A DNA stretch of 41,475 nt, taken from Lysobacteraceae bacterium (lineage in GTDB: Bacteria > Pseudomonadota > Gammaproteobacteria > Xanthomonadales > Xanthomonadaceae). The notes under the pieces were generated by a model that worked only from the letters and a program-made list of their open reading frames with translations, made no database searches and was not told the DNA's origin. Positions 11,747-20,072 of this stretch are shown here, in pieces. Every line of letters starts with the position of its first letter. Position 1 is the stretch's first letter. The DNA lies in the NCBI GenBank assembly GCA_027483045.1, contig JAIXVL010000146.1, positions 1-41,475 of the forward strand, in the 5' to 3' direction. The position numbers were made by a program, and so were the translations under genes.

Positions 11747-12879
11747 TGGCCGATTCCCCCCTCGCCAATTTGCAATGGGACGCCCTGCGTTTGCGCTGGG
11801 CCGCAAGCCCATGGCCGCAGGCCTTACGCAATGCGCACACCGGCTTGCTGGATTTGTTGCCGGCGTCTTTGCGCAGCCGTTGGTTTCCGCCGACGCGTCG
11901 CTTGTGGCTGCGTGTCGAAAACGATGCACTGCACCTGATGGAAGAAGCGGGCCCTGAGCGCACACCGCTGGGCGCTCTGCCGCTGAATCAAGGCGAGTCG
12001 GCGCAGGCGCTCATGGCCAGCTTGGAGCGTCGCGGAATCGATGGTGAACTTTGGCTGGCCCTGCCTGCTGCACAAGGCTTGGTGCGCAGTGTGAGTCTGC
12101 CGCTCGCCGCCGAAGCGCAATTGGCACAGGTGATGCGCCACGAGGTAGACCGGCAAACGCCCTTCTCTGCAGATCAAGTGGTGTTCAGTGCGCAGGTGCT
12201 CTCGCGCAATGCCACTGAGGGCCAGCTGCGTGCCGAACTCGCGGTGGTGCCGCGCGCGGCGCTGGATGCCACGCTCGCTTCACTCGGGCCTTTGGCCGCG
12301 CGACTTTCTGGCGCCGATATCGACGATGCAGCGCACCGTGCTGGGCATCGGCGCAACCTGCTGCCCTTGGCATTGCGGCGCACCCGCACCGACCGCGATG
12401 CACGTGCGCGCTGGTTGCTGGTGGGCGGCATGGTGCTGCTGTTGCTGATGACCGGTGGCCTCACTCTGCAGAACCGTCGCGATGTACTGGCCTCACTCGA
12501 AGCCCAGCGCGATGCGGCCTTCGATAGCGCGCGACGCGCGCGTGCGCTGCGCGCTGAATTGGAATCGGGCGCCTCTGCGGCGAATTTCCTTGCTGAGCAA
12601 CGGCAACGCCGGCCCACGATGCTGGAGTTGCTCGACGACCTCACGCGTCGTCTTCCCGATGACGTGTACGTGCAGCGTTTGAGCGTCGAACAGAACCGTG
12701 TGACGGTGTCGGGCGTAGCGCGTTCGGCGGGCACGCTGGTGGCCACACTTCAAGGCTCGCCCTATCTGAAAGGCCCCGCACTGGCCGGTGCTGTGCAACA
12801 AGACCCGCGTACCGGTCGGGATGGTTTCACCGTGGTGGCTGAACTCGTTCCGGGAGGCTCCGATGCGAAGCAGCCTTGA
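11746..12879 (+). CDS. gspL: Type II secretion platform protein GspL
   Basis: The 377-residue bitopic inner-membrane protein links the ATPase to the periplasmic platform. Residues 1 to about 215 form the cytoplasmic PilM/actin-like part (LPLAAEAQLAQVMRHEVDRQ is a recognisable element), followed by one membrane helix (RWLLVGGMVLLLLMTGGLTL), a coiled-coil stretch rich in A/R/E, and a PilN-like periplasmic domain (TMLELLDDLTRRLPDDVYV). ATG 11746 is chosen because AGGA just before it fits a ribosome-binding site and it shares a base with the gspK stop. It overlaps gspM by 17 bases. Confidence 0.94.
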   Translation: MADSPLANLQWDALRLRWAASPWPQALRNAHTGLLDLLPASLRSRWFPPTRRLWLRVENDALHLMEEAGPERTPLGALPLNQGESAQALMASLERRGIDGELWLALPAAQGLVRSVSLPLAAEAQLAQVMRHEVDRQTPFSADQVVFSAQVLSRNATEGQLRAELAVVPRAALDATLASLGPLAARLSGADIDDAAHRAGHRRNLLPLALRRTRTDRDARARWLLVGGMVLLLLMTGGLTLQNRRDVLASLEAQRDAAFDSARRARALRAELESGASAANFLAEQRQRRPTMLELLDDLTRRLPDDVYVQRLSVEQNRVTVSGVARSAGTLVATLQGSPYLKGPALAGAVQQDPRTGRDGFTVVAELVPGGSDAKQP

Positions 12880-13480
12880 GCGTTGGCGTCCGTTGCTGTG
12901 GCTGGCGATTGCCGGTTTCGTGGGCTATGCCTTGCTCGTGCATTGGTGGTGGACCGCGCCGATGCTCGCTCTTGGCGACCAGATCGCCGACGTGCGCGAT
13001 GAAGAGCTTGGCCTGCGCATGGAAGGCGAGCAGATTCCGCAACTGCAGGCGCGCTTGGCGGAAGTGCATCAGGCCGAAGCCTCGAATCCTGGCTTCTTAG
13101 CCGAGCCCGACAAAGACCTGGCCACAGCCGCTTTGGTGCAGCGCCTTGAATCCGATGTGCGGCGCGTGGCGCCCAATCCTTTGGCTTGCGAAATCACCGC
13201 GCGCACTCCAATCGAAGCGCAAAGCAGCGATCCCTATCCGCGCGTCACGGTGCAAATCCGCATGCGTTGCGATGCCGCTGTGTTGGCGCAGCTGATGCAT
13301 TCACTGGAAAGCGGCAGCCCGCAGTTGTTCATCGACAACTTGGCCCTGAACAGCATGGCCTCGTACTTCGGCATGGGCCAAAGCGCCGCCGACGGCCGCG
13401 TGGATGTCGTGTTCGATCTGTACGGCTATCTGCGCCCGACTGCGCCTACCGCCTCACCGAATGGGGTGACCGGTGCTTGA
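12863..13480 (+). CDS. gspM: Type II secretion platform protein GspM
   Basis: The 205-residue protein has one N-terminal membrane helix (LLWLAIAGFVGYALLVHWWW), a predicted coiled coil and a small periplasmic ferredoxin-like domain, as in GspM. Its overlap with gspL agrees with the stable GspL–GspM pair known in T2SS. The ATG at 12863 follows GGGAGG at 12852–12857. The stop overlaps the next gene's GTG region, so L, M and N are probably translated in a coupled way. Confidence 0.93.
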   Translation: MRSSLERWRPLLWLAIAGFVGYALLVHWWWTAPMLALGDQIADVRDEELGLRMEGEQIPQLQARLAEVHQAEASNPGFLAEPDKDLATAALVQRLESDVRRVAPNPLACEITARTPIEAQSSDPYPRVTVQIRMRCDAAVLAQLMHSLESGSPQLFIDNLALNSMASYFGMGQSAADGRVDVVFDLYGYLRPTAPTASPNGVTGA

Positions 13481-14231
13481 TCATTACCGCCCCGCCACGT
13501 GGTTGATCGCGGCCGTCGCCGCGTGGTCGCTCGGTTTGCTGCTTGCAGCGGTGGCCGGCCTCGGTGGCCAAGTGGGGCCGCATCCCGCAAACCCTGCATT
13601 GGGGCCCGAGATTCCTGCGTTGCGCTTCAGCGAGAGTGCGCAGCGCTTGGGCCCGCCCAGCGACTACTTGGCAGTGGGCGAACGCCCCTTGTTCAGTCCG
13701 GATCGTCGCCCCGCGCCGGTGGCCGTTGCGACCAACGAACAGCAAGCGCCGTTCGAAGGTGTGCTGACCTCGGTGCTGATCACCGATACGCTGCGCATGG
13801 CCATCTTCAGCGAGAACAACGGCCAAGTCTCAAAGCGTGTGCGTTTGGGCGATACCGTGCCCGGCACCGGATGGCGTTTGGCCACACTCGAGCCGCGCCG
13901 CGCCGTGCTTGAAGGCCCCGAAGGCCAACGCGCACTCGACCTGCGCGTGTTCGATGGCCAGGGCGGGCAGGCCCCCACGCCCTCAGCCGTGATCCAAGAG
14001 AATAAGCCGTCGTCTGCCGATGCGTCGCAGAACGTGGCCGGTGTTCAAACGCCACCCGGCGTACAAACACCGCCCTCGCTCGTGCAGCAGGCCTCGCAGG
14101 CCAACGCGGATGCTCAACGCAGTGCTGAAGAACAAGCACAGGTCGAAGCCATCCGTGCCCGAATCGAAGCCCGTCGCCAACAACAGCGCGATCAGGCCAA
14201 AGACAACAACGCCCCCGTTTCCGAGCGATGA
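13473..14231 (+). CDS. xpsN: XpsN-type T2SS protein with GspC-like HR domain
   Basis: The 252-residue product has one N-terminal membrane helix (about residues 9–31) and a periplasmic domain (about 85–155) with the pattern of the GspC homology region: FSPDRRP, then VLTSVLITDTLRMAIFS, a lysine/arginine-rich turn, LGDTVPGTGW and a final RALDLRVF strand. The last 70 residues are a low-complexity tail with a GVQTPPGVQTPP repeat and a charged helical segment rich in A, Q and R. No gspC is present. In Xanthomonas XpsN sits at this position and works with XpsL and XpsM, so this protein probably contacts the secretin as GspC does elsewhere. GTG 13473 overlaps the gspM stop by 8 bases; the end overlaps gspD. 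Confidence 0.85.
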   Translation: MLDHYRPATWLIAAVAAWSLGLLLAAVAGLGGQVGPHPANPALGPEIPALRFSESAQRLGPPSDYLAVGERPLFSPDRRPAPVAVATNEQQAPFEGVLTSVLITDTLRMAIFSENNGQVSKRVRLGDTVPGTGWRLATLEPRRAVLEGPEGQRALDLRVFDGQGGQAPTPSAVIQENKPSSADASQNVAGVQTPPGVQTPPSLVQQASQANADAQRSAEEQAQVEAIRARIEARRQQQRDQAKDNNAPVSER

Positions 14232-16417
14232 ACACCATGCCTCTTGCACGCACTCTGCTGGTTACTGCCGTCCTCACGGCCTTGGCGGGCTGCGCCACCA
14301 CGCCAGTGCCCCAGATCAGCCGCAACGATTCGCCGGGCACCACGCCGCAGATTTCGCGCAATGCCGATGGCGAAGTGATCGGCGCCGCGACCACAGGTGG
14401 CAGCGAGCCGTCCATGCAGCCCGGCACCGGCAAGATGATCAACGAGTCGGTGGCCGCGTCACCGCCGCCGCAGTTGCCTGAATCGGGCGAGGCCACGTTC
14501 AACTTCGAGGGCGAATCACTGCATGCGGTGGTGAAGGCCATCTTGGGCGACTTGCTGCAGCAGAACTATGTGATCGCGCCGACGGTGCAAGGCACGGTCA
14601 CGCTCGGAACGCCTCGGCCAGTGAGTGGCGCGCAGGCGCTTTCGCTGCTCGAAATGGTGTTGGGTTGGAACAACGCGCGCCTCGTCTGGAGCAATGGTCG
14701 TTACGCGATTCTCCCGGCCGATCAGGCCGTGGCCGGCAATCTTTCGCCACGCACAGGCAGCGCCGAGAATGCACGTGGGTTCGAATTGCGCGCGGTGCCG
14801 CTGCAGTTTGTTTCGGCCACTGAGATGGAAAAACTGCTGAAGCCCTACGTGCGACAGGGAGCGGTGGTGCAGGCCGATCAAGCACGCAATCTCATCGTGC
14901 TGTCCGGCAGTCGCAGCGAGTTGGAAAACTATCTGCGCACGGTGCGCATTTTCGACGTGGATTGGTTGGCCGGCATGTCGGTGGGTGTGTTCCCGATCCA
15001 AAGCTCCGAGTCCGAAAAAATCGTGACCGCGCTGGAGCGCATGTTTGGGCCGGAAAGTGGTTCGCCGCTCTCGGGCATGTTCCGTTTCCTGCCGGTGGAA
15101 GGCAGCAACTCCATCATCGTGATCACGCCGCAAGCGCGTTACTTGCGCGATGCACGCGAGTGGATCGAAAAGCTCGACATGGCGGGTGAGGGTTCGCGCC
15201 TCTTCGTTTACGAAGTGAAGTACATGAAGGCAGCGGACCTGGCTTCGCAATTGGGCACTGTGTTCGATGCCAATGTGTCGGCTTCCAACTCCAGCGATAG
15301 CCCAAGCGTGATGCCGGGGCTGACGCCGGTCGGTGTGGGAGCGGTATCTCGGCCAGCCGATCAGATTTCGCAGACACCCCAGCCCGTGAACAGTGGCGGC
15401 ACGCCGCCGAGCGGGAGTGGCGAGTCTGGCATCGGCATCAGTGCCATCGATGAGAGCAATGCCTTGATGGTGCGTGCCAGTCCCGCGCAGTGGGAATCGA
15501 TTCGTCGCGCGATCGATCGTTTGGATGTGATGCCTGCGCAGGTGCACATCGAGGCGCAGGTGCTTGAGGTCGCGTTGACGGGTAGCTTGAGCTACGGCGT
15601 GAATTGGTTCTTCGACAATGCTGTGCCCGCAGACTTGCGTAACACGCGGCCCCGGCGGGCTAGCTTGGGTCAGGTGGCTGGGCAGTTGGCACAGACAGGA
15701 ACGGCTGGAGGCCCGGCAAGTTTGGCCTACACCTTCACTTCCGGCGATGCGGCGGCCATCGTGAGCGCTTTGGATAGCGAGAGTGATGTGCGGGTGCTTT
15801 CAACGCCTTCCATCTTCGTGCGAAACAACGCGCTGGCTACGCTTAATGTGGGTCAGGACTTGGCGGTGCAAAGCACCAGCTTTACGCCGGGCACGGGCAC
15901 GGGGACGCAGCCCGGCAACAACACGATCAGCAGCATTCAGTACCTTCGCACCGGCACACAGCTTTCCGTGCGGCCGCGAATTGGCGGCGATGGCATGGTG
16001 TTCTTGGAGATTCAACAGGTGATCAGTTCGCCGACGAATGATCCAGGTGCAGGCGGCAATCCCAACGTCAGCACGCGAGACGTCAAGACGGAAGCGATGG
16101 TGCGCGATGGCGAAACGGTGATGTTGGCGGGCCTGATCAGCCAAACCGACACCAAAGGGTCCTCGGGATTCCCAGGCCTCTCGCGCGTGCCGGTGGTGGG
16201 CGGTTTGTTCGGGCGCCAGAGCCAATCGCAGAACCGCACGGAAGTGGTGTTGCTCATCACGCCGCGCGTGGTGCGCACGCCGGAAGCCACCCGCACGCTT
16301 ACGGACGATTACATCGAGCGTTTCCATGGTTTGGAGCCATTGCGTCGCGCGCGTGCCGAGGCTCTGACCGCTCCTGCAGAGCCGGCCGCTGCTCCGGCTG
16401 AAGACGCGGGTCCTTGA
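14228..16417 (+). CDS. gspD: Type II secretion outer-membrane secretin GspD (lipoprotein)
   Basis: The 729-residue secretin forms the outer-membrane channel. It begins with a lipoprotein signal (LLVTAVLTALAGC), so the secretin itself should be acylated, as reported for XpsD. In order: a short linker with the hexamer PQISRN repeated twice; N0 (from FNFEGESLHAVV); N1 and N2; N3 with a Ser/Gly/Pro-rich insertion (about residues 355–400); and the C-terminal secretin domain with VPVVGGLFGRQSQSQNRTEV and LLITPRVV near residues 655–680. ATG 14228 overlaps the previous stop (ATGA); ATG 14237 is an alternative. The tail after the beta-barrel is Ala/Pro-rich. Last gene of the gsp set, 10 bases before the exporter permease. 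Confidence 0.97.
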   Translation: MNTMPLARTLLVTAVLTALAGCATTPVPQISRNDSPGTTPQISRNADGEVIGAATTGGSEPSMQPGTGKMINESVAASPPPQLPESGEATFNFEGESLHAVVKAILGDLLQQNYVIAPTVQGTVTLGTPRPVSGAQALSLLEMVLGWNNARLVWSNGRYAILPADQAVAGNLSPRTGSAENARGFELRAVPLQFVSATEMEKLLKPYVRQGAVVQADQARNLIVLSGSRSELENYLRTVRIFDVDWLAGMSVGVFPIQSSESEKIVTALERMFGPESGSPLSGMFRFLPVEGSNSIIVITPQARYLRDAREWIEKLDMAGEGSRLFVYEVKYMKAADLASQLGTVFDANVSASNSSDSPSVMPGLTPVGVGAVSRPADQISQTPQPVNSGGTPPSGSGESGIGISAIDESNALMVRASPAQWESIRRAIDRLDVMPAQVHIEAQVLEVALTGSLSYGVNWFFDNAVPADLRNTRPRRASLGQVAGQLAQTGTAGGPASLAYTFTSGDAAAIVSALDSESDVRVLSTPSIFVRNNALATLNVGQDLAVQSTSFTPGTGTGTQPGNNTISSIQYLRTGTQLSVRPRIGGDGMVFLEIQQVISSPTNDPGAGGNPNVSTRDVKTEAMVRDGETVMLAGLISQTDTKGSSGFPGLSRVPVVGGLFGRQSQSQNRTEVVLLITPRVVRTPEATRTLTDDYIERFHGLEPLRRARAEALTAPAEPAAAPAEDAGP

Positions 16418-16427
16418 CGCGTCACCC

Positions 16428-17201
16428 ATGAGCTTGCGTTTGCAGCCAGTACTGCGCGAATTGCTGGCCCGCGAATGGCGTGAGCGCTATCAGGGCAGCG
16501 TACTCGGCAGCGCTTGGTTGGGTCTTTTGCCATTGGCCCAACTGGCGGTGTTGGCGTTTGTGTTTGGCACCCTCCTGCCTGCACGCGCCGCCAGTGGAAG
16601 CCTTTCGTATCCGGCGTTTCTTGCACTTGGCTTGTTCCCGTGGATGCTGTTTGCCAATGCGGTGAATCGCGGCGTCACGGCGTATCTCGACAACGCGGGA
16701 TTGATTGCTCGCGTGCCCTTGCCCGCGTCGCTGTACGTGCACGCGCGTGTGCTAGCCAGCGTGCTGGTGGATGGCACGGGTTTGCTGGTGGTGCTCCTTG
16801 TGCTCGCTTTCTTTGGGTTGCGGCCGTCGATAGAAGGCGTGCTCGCGGCGTCTTTGGCACTTGCTGTGCTGGGCGTGATGGCCTTGGCCTTGGCGCGCGT
16901 GGTGGCGCTACTTCAGGTGTTCGTTCGTGACATGGCGGCCTTGGTGGGGCAGCTCACGGGCTTGGGCTTCTTCTTGAGCCCTGTGCTGTACGAGCGTGCT
17001 CAATTGCAGGGCCAAGTGGCTAACGTGTTGGCATGGAACCCCGTGGTCGCGCCGCTTGAAGCGTTTCGTCATGGGCTTTCCGGCGAGGGTGGCTTGCCGT
17101 GGGCGGCGCTGTGGATTTCCGCGGGTGTTGCGTTGGTGCTGCTCGCGCTCTCGGTCGGTTTGCAGCGCCGTGCCGGGCGACACATCGAGGATTTTCTGTG
17201 A
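16428..17201 (+). CDS. wzm: ABC-2 type polysaccharide exporter permease (Wzm-like)
   Basis: The 257-residue inner-membrane protein has about six hydrophobic segments and an amphipathic N terminus with LLAREWRERYQGSVLGSAWL, the signature of O-antigen and teichoic-acid exporter permeases (Wzm, TagG, KpsM). The phrase FFLSPVLYE and the following loop with WNPVVAPLEAFRH also match the family. It pairs with the ATPase encoded 4 bases upstream of its stop. It should move a finished, lipid-linked glycan across the inner membrane. It starts only 10 bases after gspD with no terminator between them. Confidence 0.92.
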   Translation: MSLRLQPVLRELLAREWRERYQGSVLGSAWLGLLPLAQLAVLAFVFGTLLPARAASGSLSYPAFLALGLFPWMLFANAVNRGVTAYLDNAGLIARVPLPASLYVHARVLASVLVDGTGLLVVLLVLAFFGLRPSIEGVLAASLALAVLGVMALALARVVALLQVFVRDMAALVGQLTGLGFFLSPVLYERAQLQGQVANVLAWNPVVAPLEAFRHGLSGEGGLPWAALWISAGVALVLLALSVGLQRRAGRHIEDFL

Positions 17202-18373
17202 GTACGCCGCTGGTCGAGTTGCGCGGCTTGGCAAAACGCTACCCCGTGGTGGGTGCGCGTGGTGATCGCTTGTCGGCGCTTTGGCGTTTACTGCGCGGCC
17301 AAGCACCGCTTCGCGAAGTGGAAGTGTTGGCCGACATCGACTTGACGGTGTTGCGCGGTGAATCGCTCGGCATCGTGGGCGAGAACGGCGCAGGAAAATC
17401 CACGCTGCTGAAGCTGATCACCGGCACCTTGTCGCCGAGTGCAGGACAGGTGCACAGCCACGGCCGCATCGGCGCACTTTTGGAATTAGGCGCGGGATTT
17501 CACCCGGAATACAGCGGCCGCGACAATGTGCGCATGGCCGCAGCGATTCACGGAATCTCTGGCGCGGCTTTGGCTGAAAAACTGCCGGAGATCGAGGCCT
17601 TCGCCGAGATCGGGCGCTACTTTGATGAGCCGGTGAAGCACTACTCCAGCGGTATGGTGGTGCGCTTGGGTTTTGCGGTGATCGCAGCCACGCGTCCCGA
17701 TCTGTTGATCACCGACGAAGTGCTGGCGGTGGGCGACGAACGCTTCCAGAAAAAATGCATTCGCTGGATTGATGGCTACTTGGCCGATGGCGGCACACTG
17801 CTGCTGGTGTCGCACAGCCTGTACCACGTGCAGAAGCTTTGCCGTCACGCGATCTGGCTGAAGGGTGGTCGCATCGCCGCAGCCGGCGATGTGCATGAGG
17901 TGACGCAGCAGTATCAGCGCTGGCTTGATGGGGCTGAAAGTCAGACTGTGGCGCTTAATCCTACCCAGCACGCATTGGACTACTACGTTGAGGATGTGTC
18001 ACTTCTGGGCGCGGATGCCGACGGTCGCTGGCCCTCTGGCGGGCATTTGACGGTATCCGTGCGACTGTATTCCAAAGAAAGTGATCGCCCGAATGTGCTG
18101 ATCGGCCTTGTGCGTGACGACGGTGTTCCAGTTTTCGGCACAGGGTCAGATATCGACGGAGTTCCGGTCAGGCGCATTGGCGCCCACCACTTTGAAGCGT
18201 CTTTGGTGTTTGAGTCGCTACAACTGCTGCCCGGTAGCTATCGTGTGCTTGCGCACGCGATGGATCCTCAGGCTTTGCGTACCTTCGATACGTTAGAGAA
18301 GAGCCTCATAGTGAGGGGTAGTGCGCGCGAGTTCGGTTTGGTTCGGCTGCCTCACCACTGGGGCTCACCATGA
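17198..18373 (+). CDS. wzt: ABC polysaccharide exporter ATPase with C-terminal carbohydrate-binding domain (Wzt-like)
   Basis: The 391-residue protein has an ABC nucleotide-binding domain in its first 245 residues: Walker A GENGAGKST at 61–69, signature HYSSGMVVRLGFA, Walker B LLITDEVLAVGD and an H-loop at VSHS. The RIGALLELGAGFHPEYSGRDN segment is typical of O-antigen, teichoic-acid and capsule exporters. Residues of about 250–391 form a separate beta-rich domain (HLTVSVRLYS, LIGLVRDDGVPVFGT, LLPGSYRV) like the tail of Wzt in E. coli O8/O9a, which binds the terminal modification of the glycan. GTG 17198 overlaps the permease stop (GTGA) and puts the ABC domain at the N terminus. Confidence 0.92.
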   Translation: MSTPLVELRGLAKRYPVVGARGDRLSALWRLLRGQAPLREVEVLADIDLTVLRGESLGIVGENGAGKSTLLKLITGTLSPSAGQVHSHGRIGALLELGAGFHPEYSGRDNVRMAAAIHGISGAALAEKLPEIEAFAEIGRYFDEPVKHYSSGMVVRLGFAVIAATRPDLLITDEVLAVGDERFQKKCIRWIDGYLADGGTLLLVSHSLYHVQKLCRHAIWLKGGRIAAAGDVHEVTQQYQRWLDGAESQTVALNPTQHALDYYVEDVSLLGADADGRWPSGGHLTVSVRLYSKESDRPNVLIGLVRDDGVPVFGTGSDIDGVPVRRIGAHHFEASLVFESLQLLPGSYRVLAHAMDPQALRTFDTLEKSLIVRGSAREFGLVRLPHHWGSP

Positions 18374-19227
18374 ATCCTCGCCTGCTGCCTATTGTGATCG
18401 TGCCCGTGTTCAACGCTTTGGAAGCCTTGGACGCCTGTTTAGGTGCGCTGGACCGCAGCCTGCCCGCGGGTGCGCGCGTGCATCTTGCCGATGACGCGTC
18501 GACCGATCCGTGGGTTCCTGCACTTCTCCGCGACTGGACCGCTCGCACCGTTCTGGATGTGACTCGCGTGCGCCGTGAGTCCAACCTGGGCTTCCCGGGC
18601 AACTGCAATGCGGCCTTCGCAGAAACCCGCGGCGATGTCGTGTTGTTGAATTCCGACACCGAACCCTGCGGCGACTGGCTGCAACGCTTAGCGGCCTGCG
18701 CAGAAAGCGATGCGCGCATTGCCAGCGTCACACCGTGGAGCAACAACGGCGAGATCGTGTCGTTCCCGAACTTCATCACGCCCAATCCAATGCCCGAGGA
18801 CCCCGAGGCCATCGCTCGGGCTGCGGCGCGCGTCGTGCCCACCTACCCTGAACTCCCGACCGCCGTGGGCTTTTGCATGTTCCTTCGCCGCTCGGCTTTG
18901 GAGGCTCTGGGTGGTTTCGATGCGGAAACCTTCGGCAAGGGCTACGGCGAAGAGAACGACTGGTGCATGCGCACCGAATCGCATGGCTGGCGGCATGTGT
19001 TGTGCGACAACGCCTACGTCGTCCATCGCGGCCATGCCTCCTTCGCCGCAACCGGTTTGGCGCCCGGGGGCGAGAACTTGCGCCGCCTCGTGGCGCGCTG
19101 GCCCGGCTACAACGAGCGGATTGCCCGCTTCATCATGGACGACCCGCTCCGCCCCGCCCGCGAGCGTTTGGCCGACACCCTCGCTATGCTGGCGTCTGAG
19201 AGTCCCCAGGGTGATCTGTTCCGATGA
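18370..19227 (+). CDS. Family 2 glycosyltransferase (first of two)
   Basis: The 285-residue product has a GT-A fold of CAZy family GT2: a nucleotide-binding start (IVIVPVFNALEALDACL), DDAST, the sugar-nucleotide segment NLGFPGNCNAAF, a metal-binding NSDTEP motif in the DxD position, and GGFDAETFGKGYGEENDWCMR as the acceptor/catalytic region. It lacks membrane segments and should act at the inner face of the cytoplasmic membrane. The donor sugar cannot be read from the sequence; rhamnosyl- and mannosyltransferases share these motifs. It overlaps the wzt stop by 4 bases and the methyltransferase start by 4. Confidence 0.9.
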   Translation: MNPRLLPIVIVPVFNALEALDACLGALDRSLPAGARVHLADDASTDPWVPALLRDWTARTVLDVTRVRRESNLGFPGNCNAAFAETRGDVVLLNSDTEPCGDWLQRLAACAESDARIASVTPWSNNGEIVSFPNFITPNPMPEDPEAIARAAARVVPTYPELPTAVGFCMFLRRSALEALGGFDAETFGKGYGEENDWCMRTESHGWRHVLCDNAYVVHRGHASFAATGLAPGGENLRRLVARWPGYNERIARFIMDDPLRPARERLADTLAMLASESPQGDLFR

Positions 19228-20072
19228 GCGATGCCGCACCGTCGCTCGCCTTCACCGGTGAGCGTTACCACCCCGAAGCGCCGCGAGAAATGGCCTACGA
19301 GCATTGGCATCGTTATGCCTTTGCGATGGAGATTGCGCGCGGGCGCCATGTCTTGGATGCCGCCTGTGGCGAAGGCTACGGGTCGGCCTTGCTGGCGCGT
19401 ACCGCTGCCTCGGTGCTGGGTGTTGATCTATCGGCAGAAGTCATTGCTCACGCGACTGCGCGCTACACCCACCCGCGGCTTCGATTCGCGCAGGGCGATG
19501 CACTGCGTTTGGAGAGTGTGGAGGCCGCCAGTCTTGATGTGGTGGTGAGCTTCGAGACCTTGGAGCACGTGGCCGACCAAGAGGGTTTGCTGGCCTCGTT
19601 CTCCCGCGTGCTGAAACCGGATGGTTTGTTGGTCCTTTCTACGCCTGATCGCCGCACCTACTCCGATCTCACCGGCCACAACAACCCGCACCATGTGCGC
19701 GAGTTGTATCGGGAAGAGTTTGAGGAGTTGGTTGCGCGGCATTTTCCACGCATGCGCCTGTACGGGCAGCGCGTTGTGACGCACTCCATGTTGTGGCGAT
19801 TGGATGGTGGCACCGGCGCCACGACGGCCTACACGCAGGATGGCAACGACGTGTTTGGTGGTGTTCGAACGCTGCCGATGTACCACGTTGCCGTTTGCGC
19901 AAAGCGTGGTGAAGCGCTGTCGGGCTTGCCCGCACTTTCTTTCTTCGCTGATGCGCAGCAGAGCGTGTTTGCCCACTACGAACAAGTCATTCGCGACTTG
20001 ATGGCGACCGATCGTTACGCGCACACACTGCGCGAACGCTTGCGCGCGGCCGGCTTGCCGGATGGCCCCTGA
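19224..20072 (+). CDS. Class I SAM-dependent methyltransferase in the glycan cassette
   Basis: The 282-residue protein opens with FTGERYHPEAPREMAYEHWH, typical of methyltransferases found in O-antigen clusters, followed by the SAM-binding motif VLDAACGEGYGSALLA, acidic motif II (GVDLS), and the FETLEHV and LKPDGLLVLSTPDR elements. After residue 240 a helical tail follows. It lies between two glycosyltransferases and after an ATPase with a carbohydrate-binding tail, so it may methylate a sugar, possibly the chain end. Target and position are not visible. It overlaps the next gene by 11 bases. Confidence 0.9.
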   Translation: MSDAAPSLAFTGERYHPEAPREMAYEHWHRYAFAMEIARGRHVLDAACGEGYGSALLARTAASVLGVDLSAEVIAHATARYTHPRLRFAQGDALRLESVEAASLDVVVSFETLEHVADQEGLLASFSRVLKPDGLLVLSTPDRRTYSDLTGHNNPHHVRELYREEFEELVARHFPRMRLYGQRVVTHSMLWRLDGGTGATTAYTQDGNDVFGGVRTLPMYHVAVCAKRGEALSGLPALSFFADAQQSVFAHYEQVIRDLMATDRYAHTLRERLRAAGLPDGP

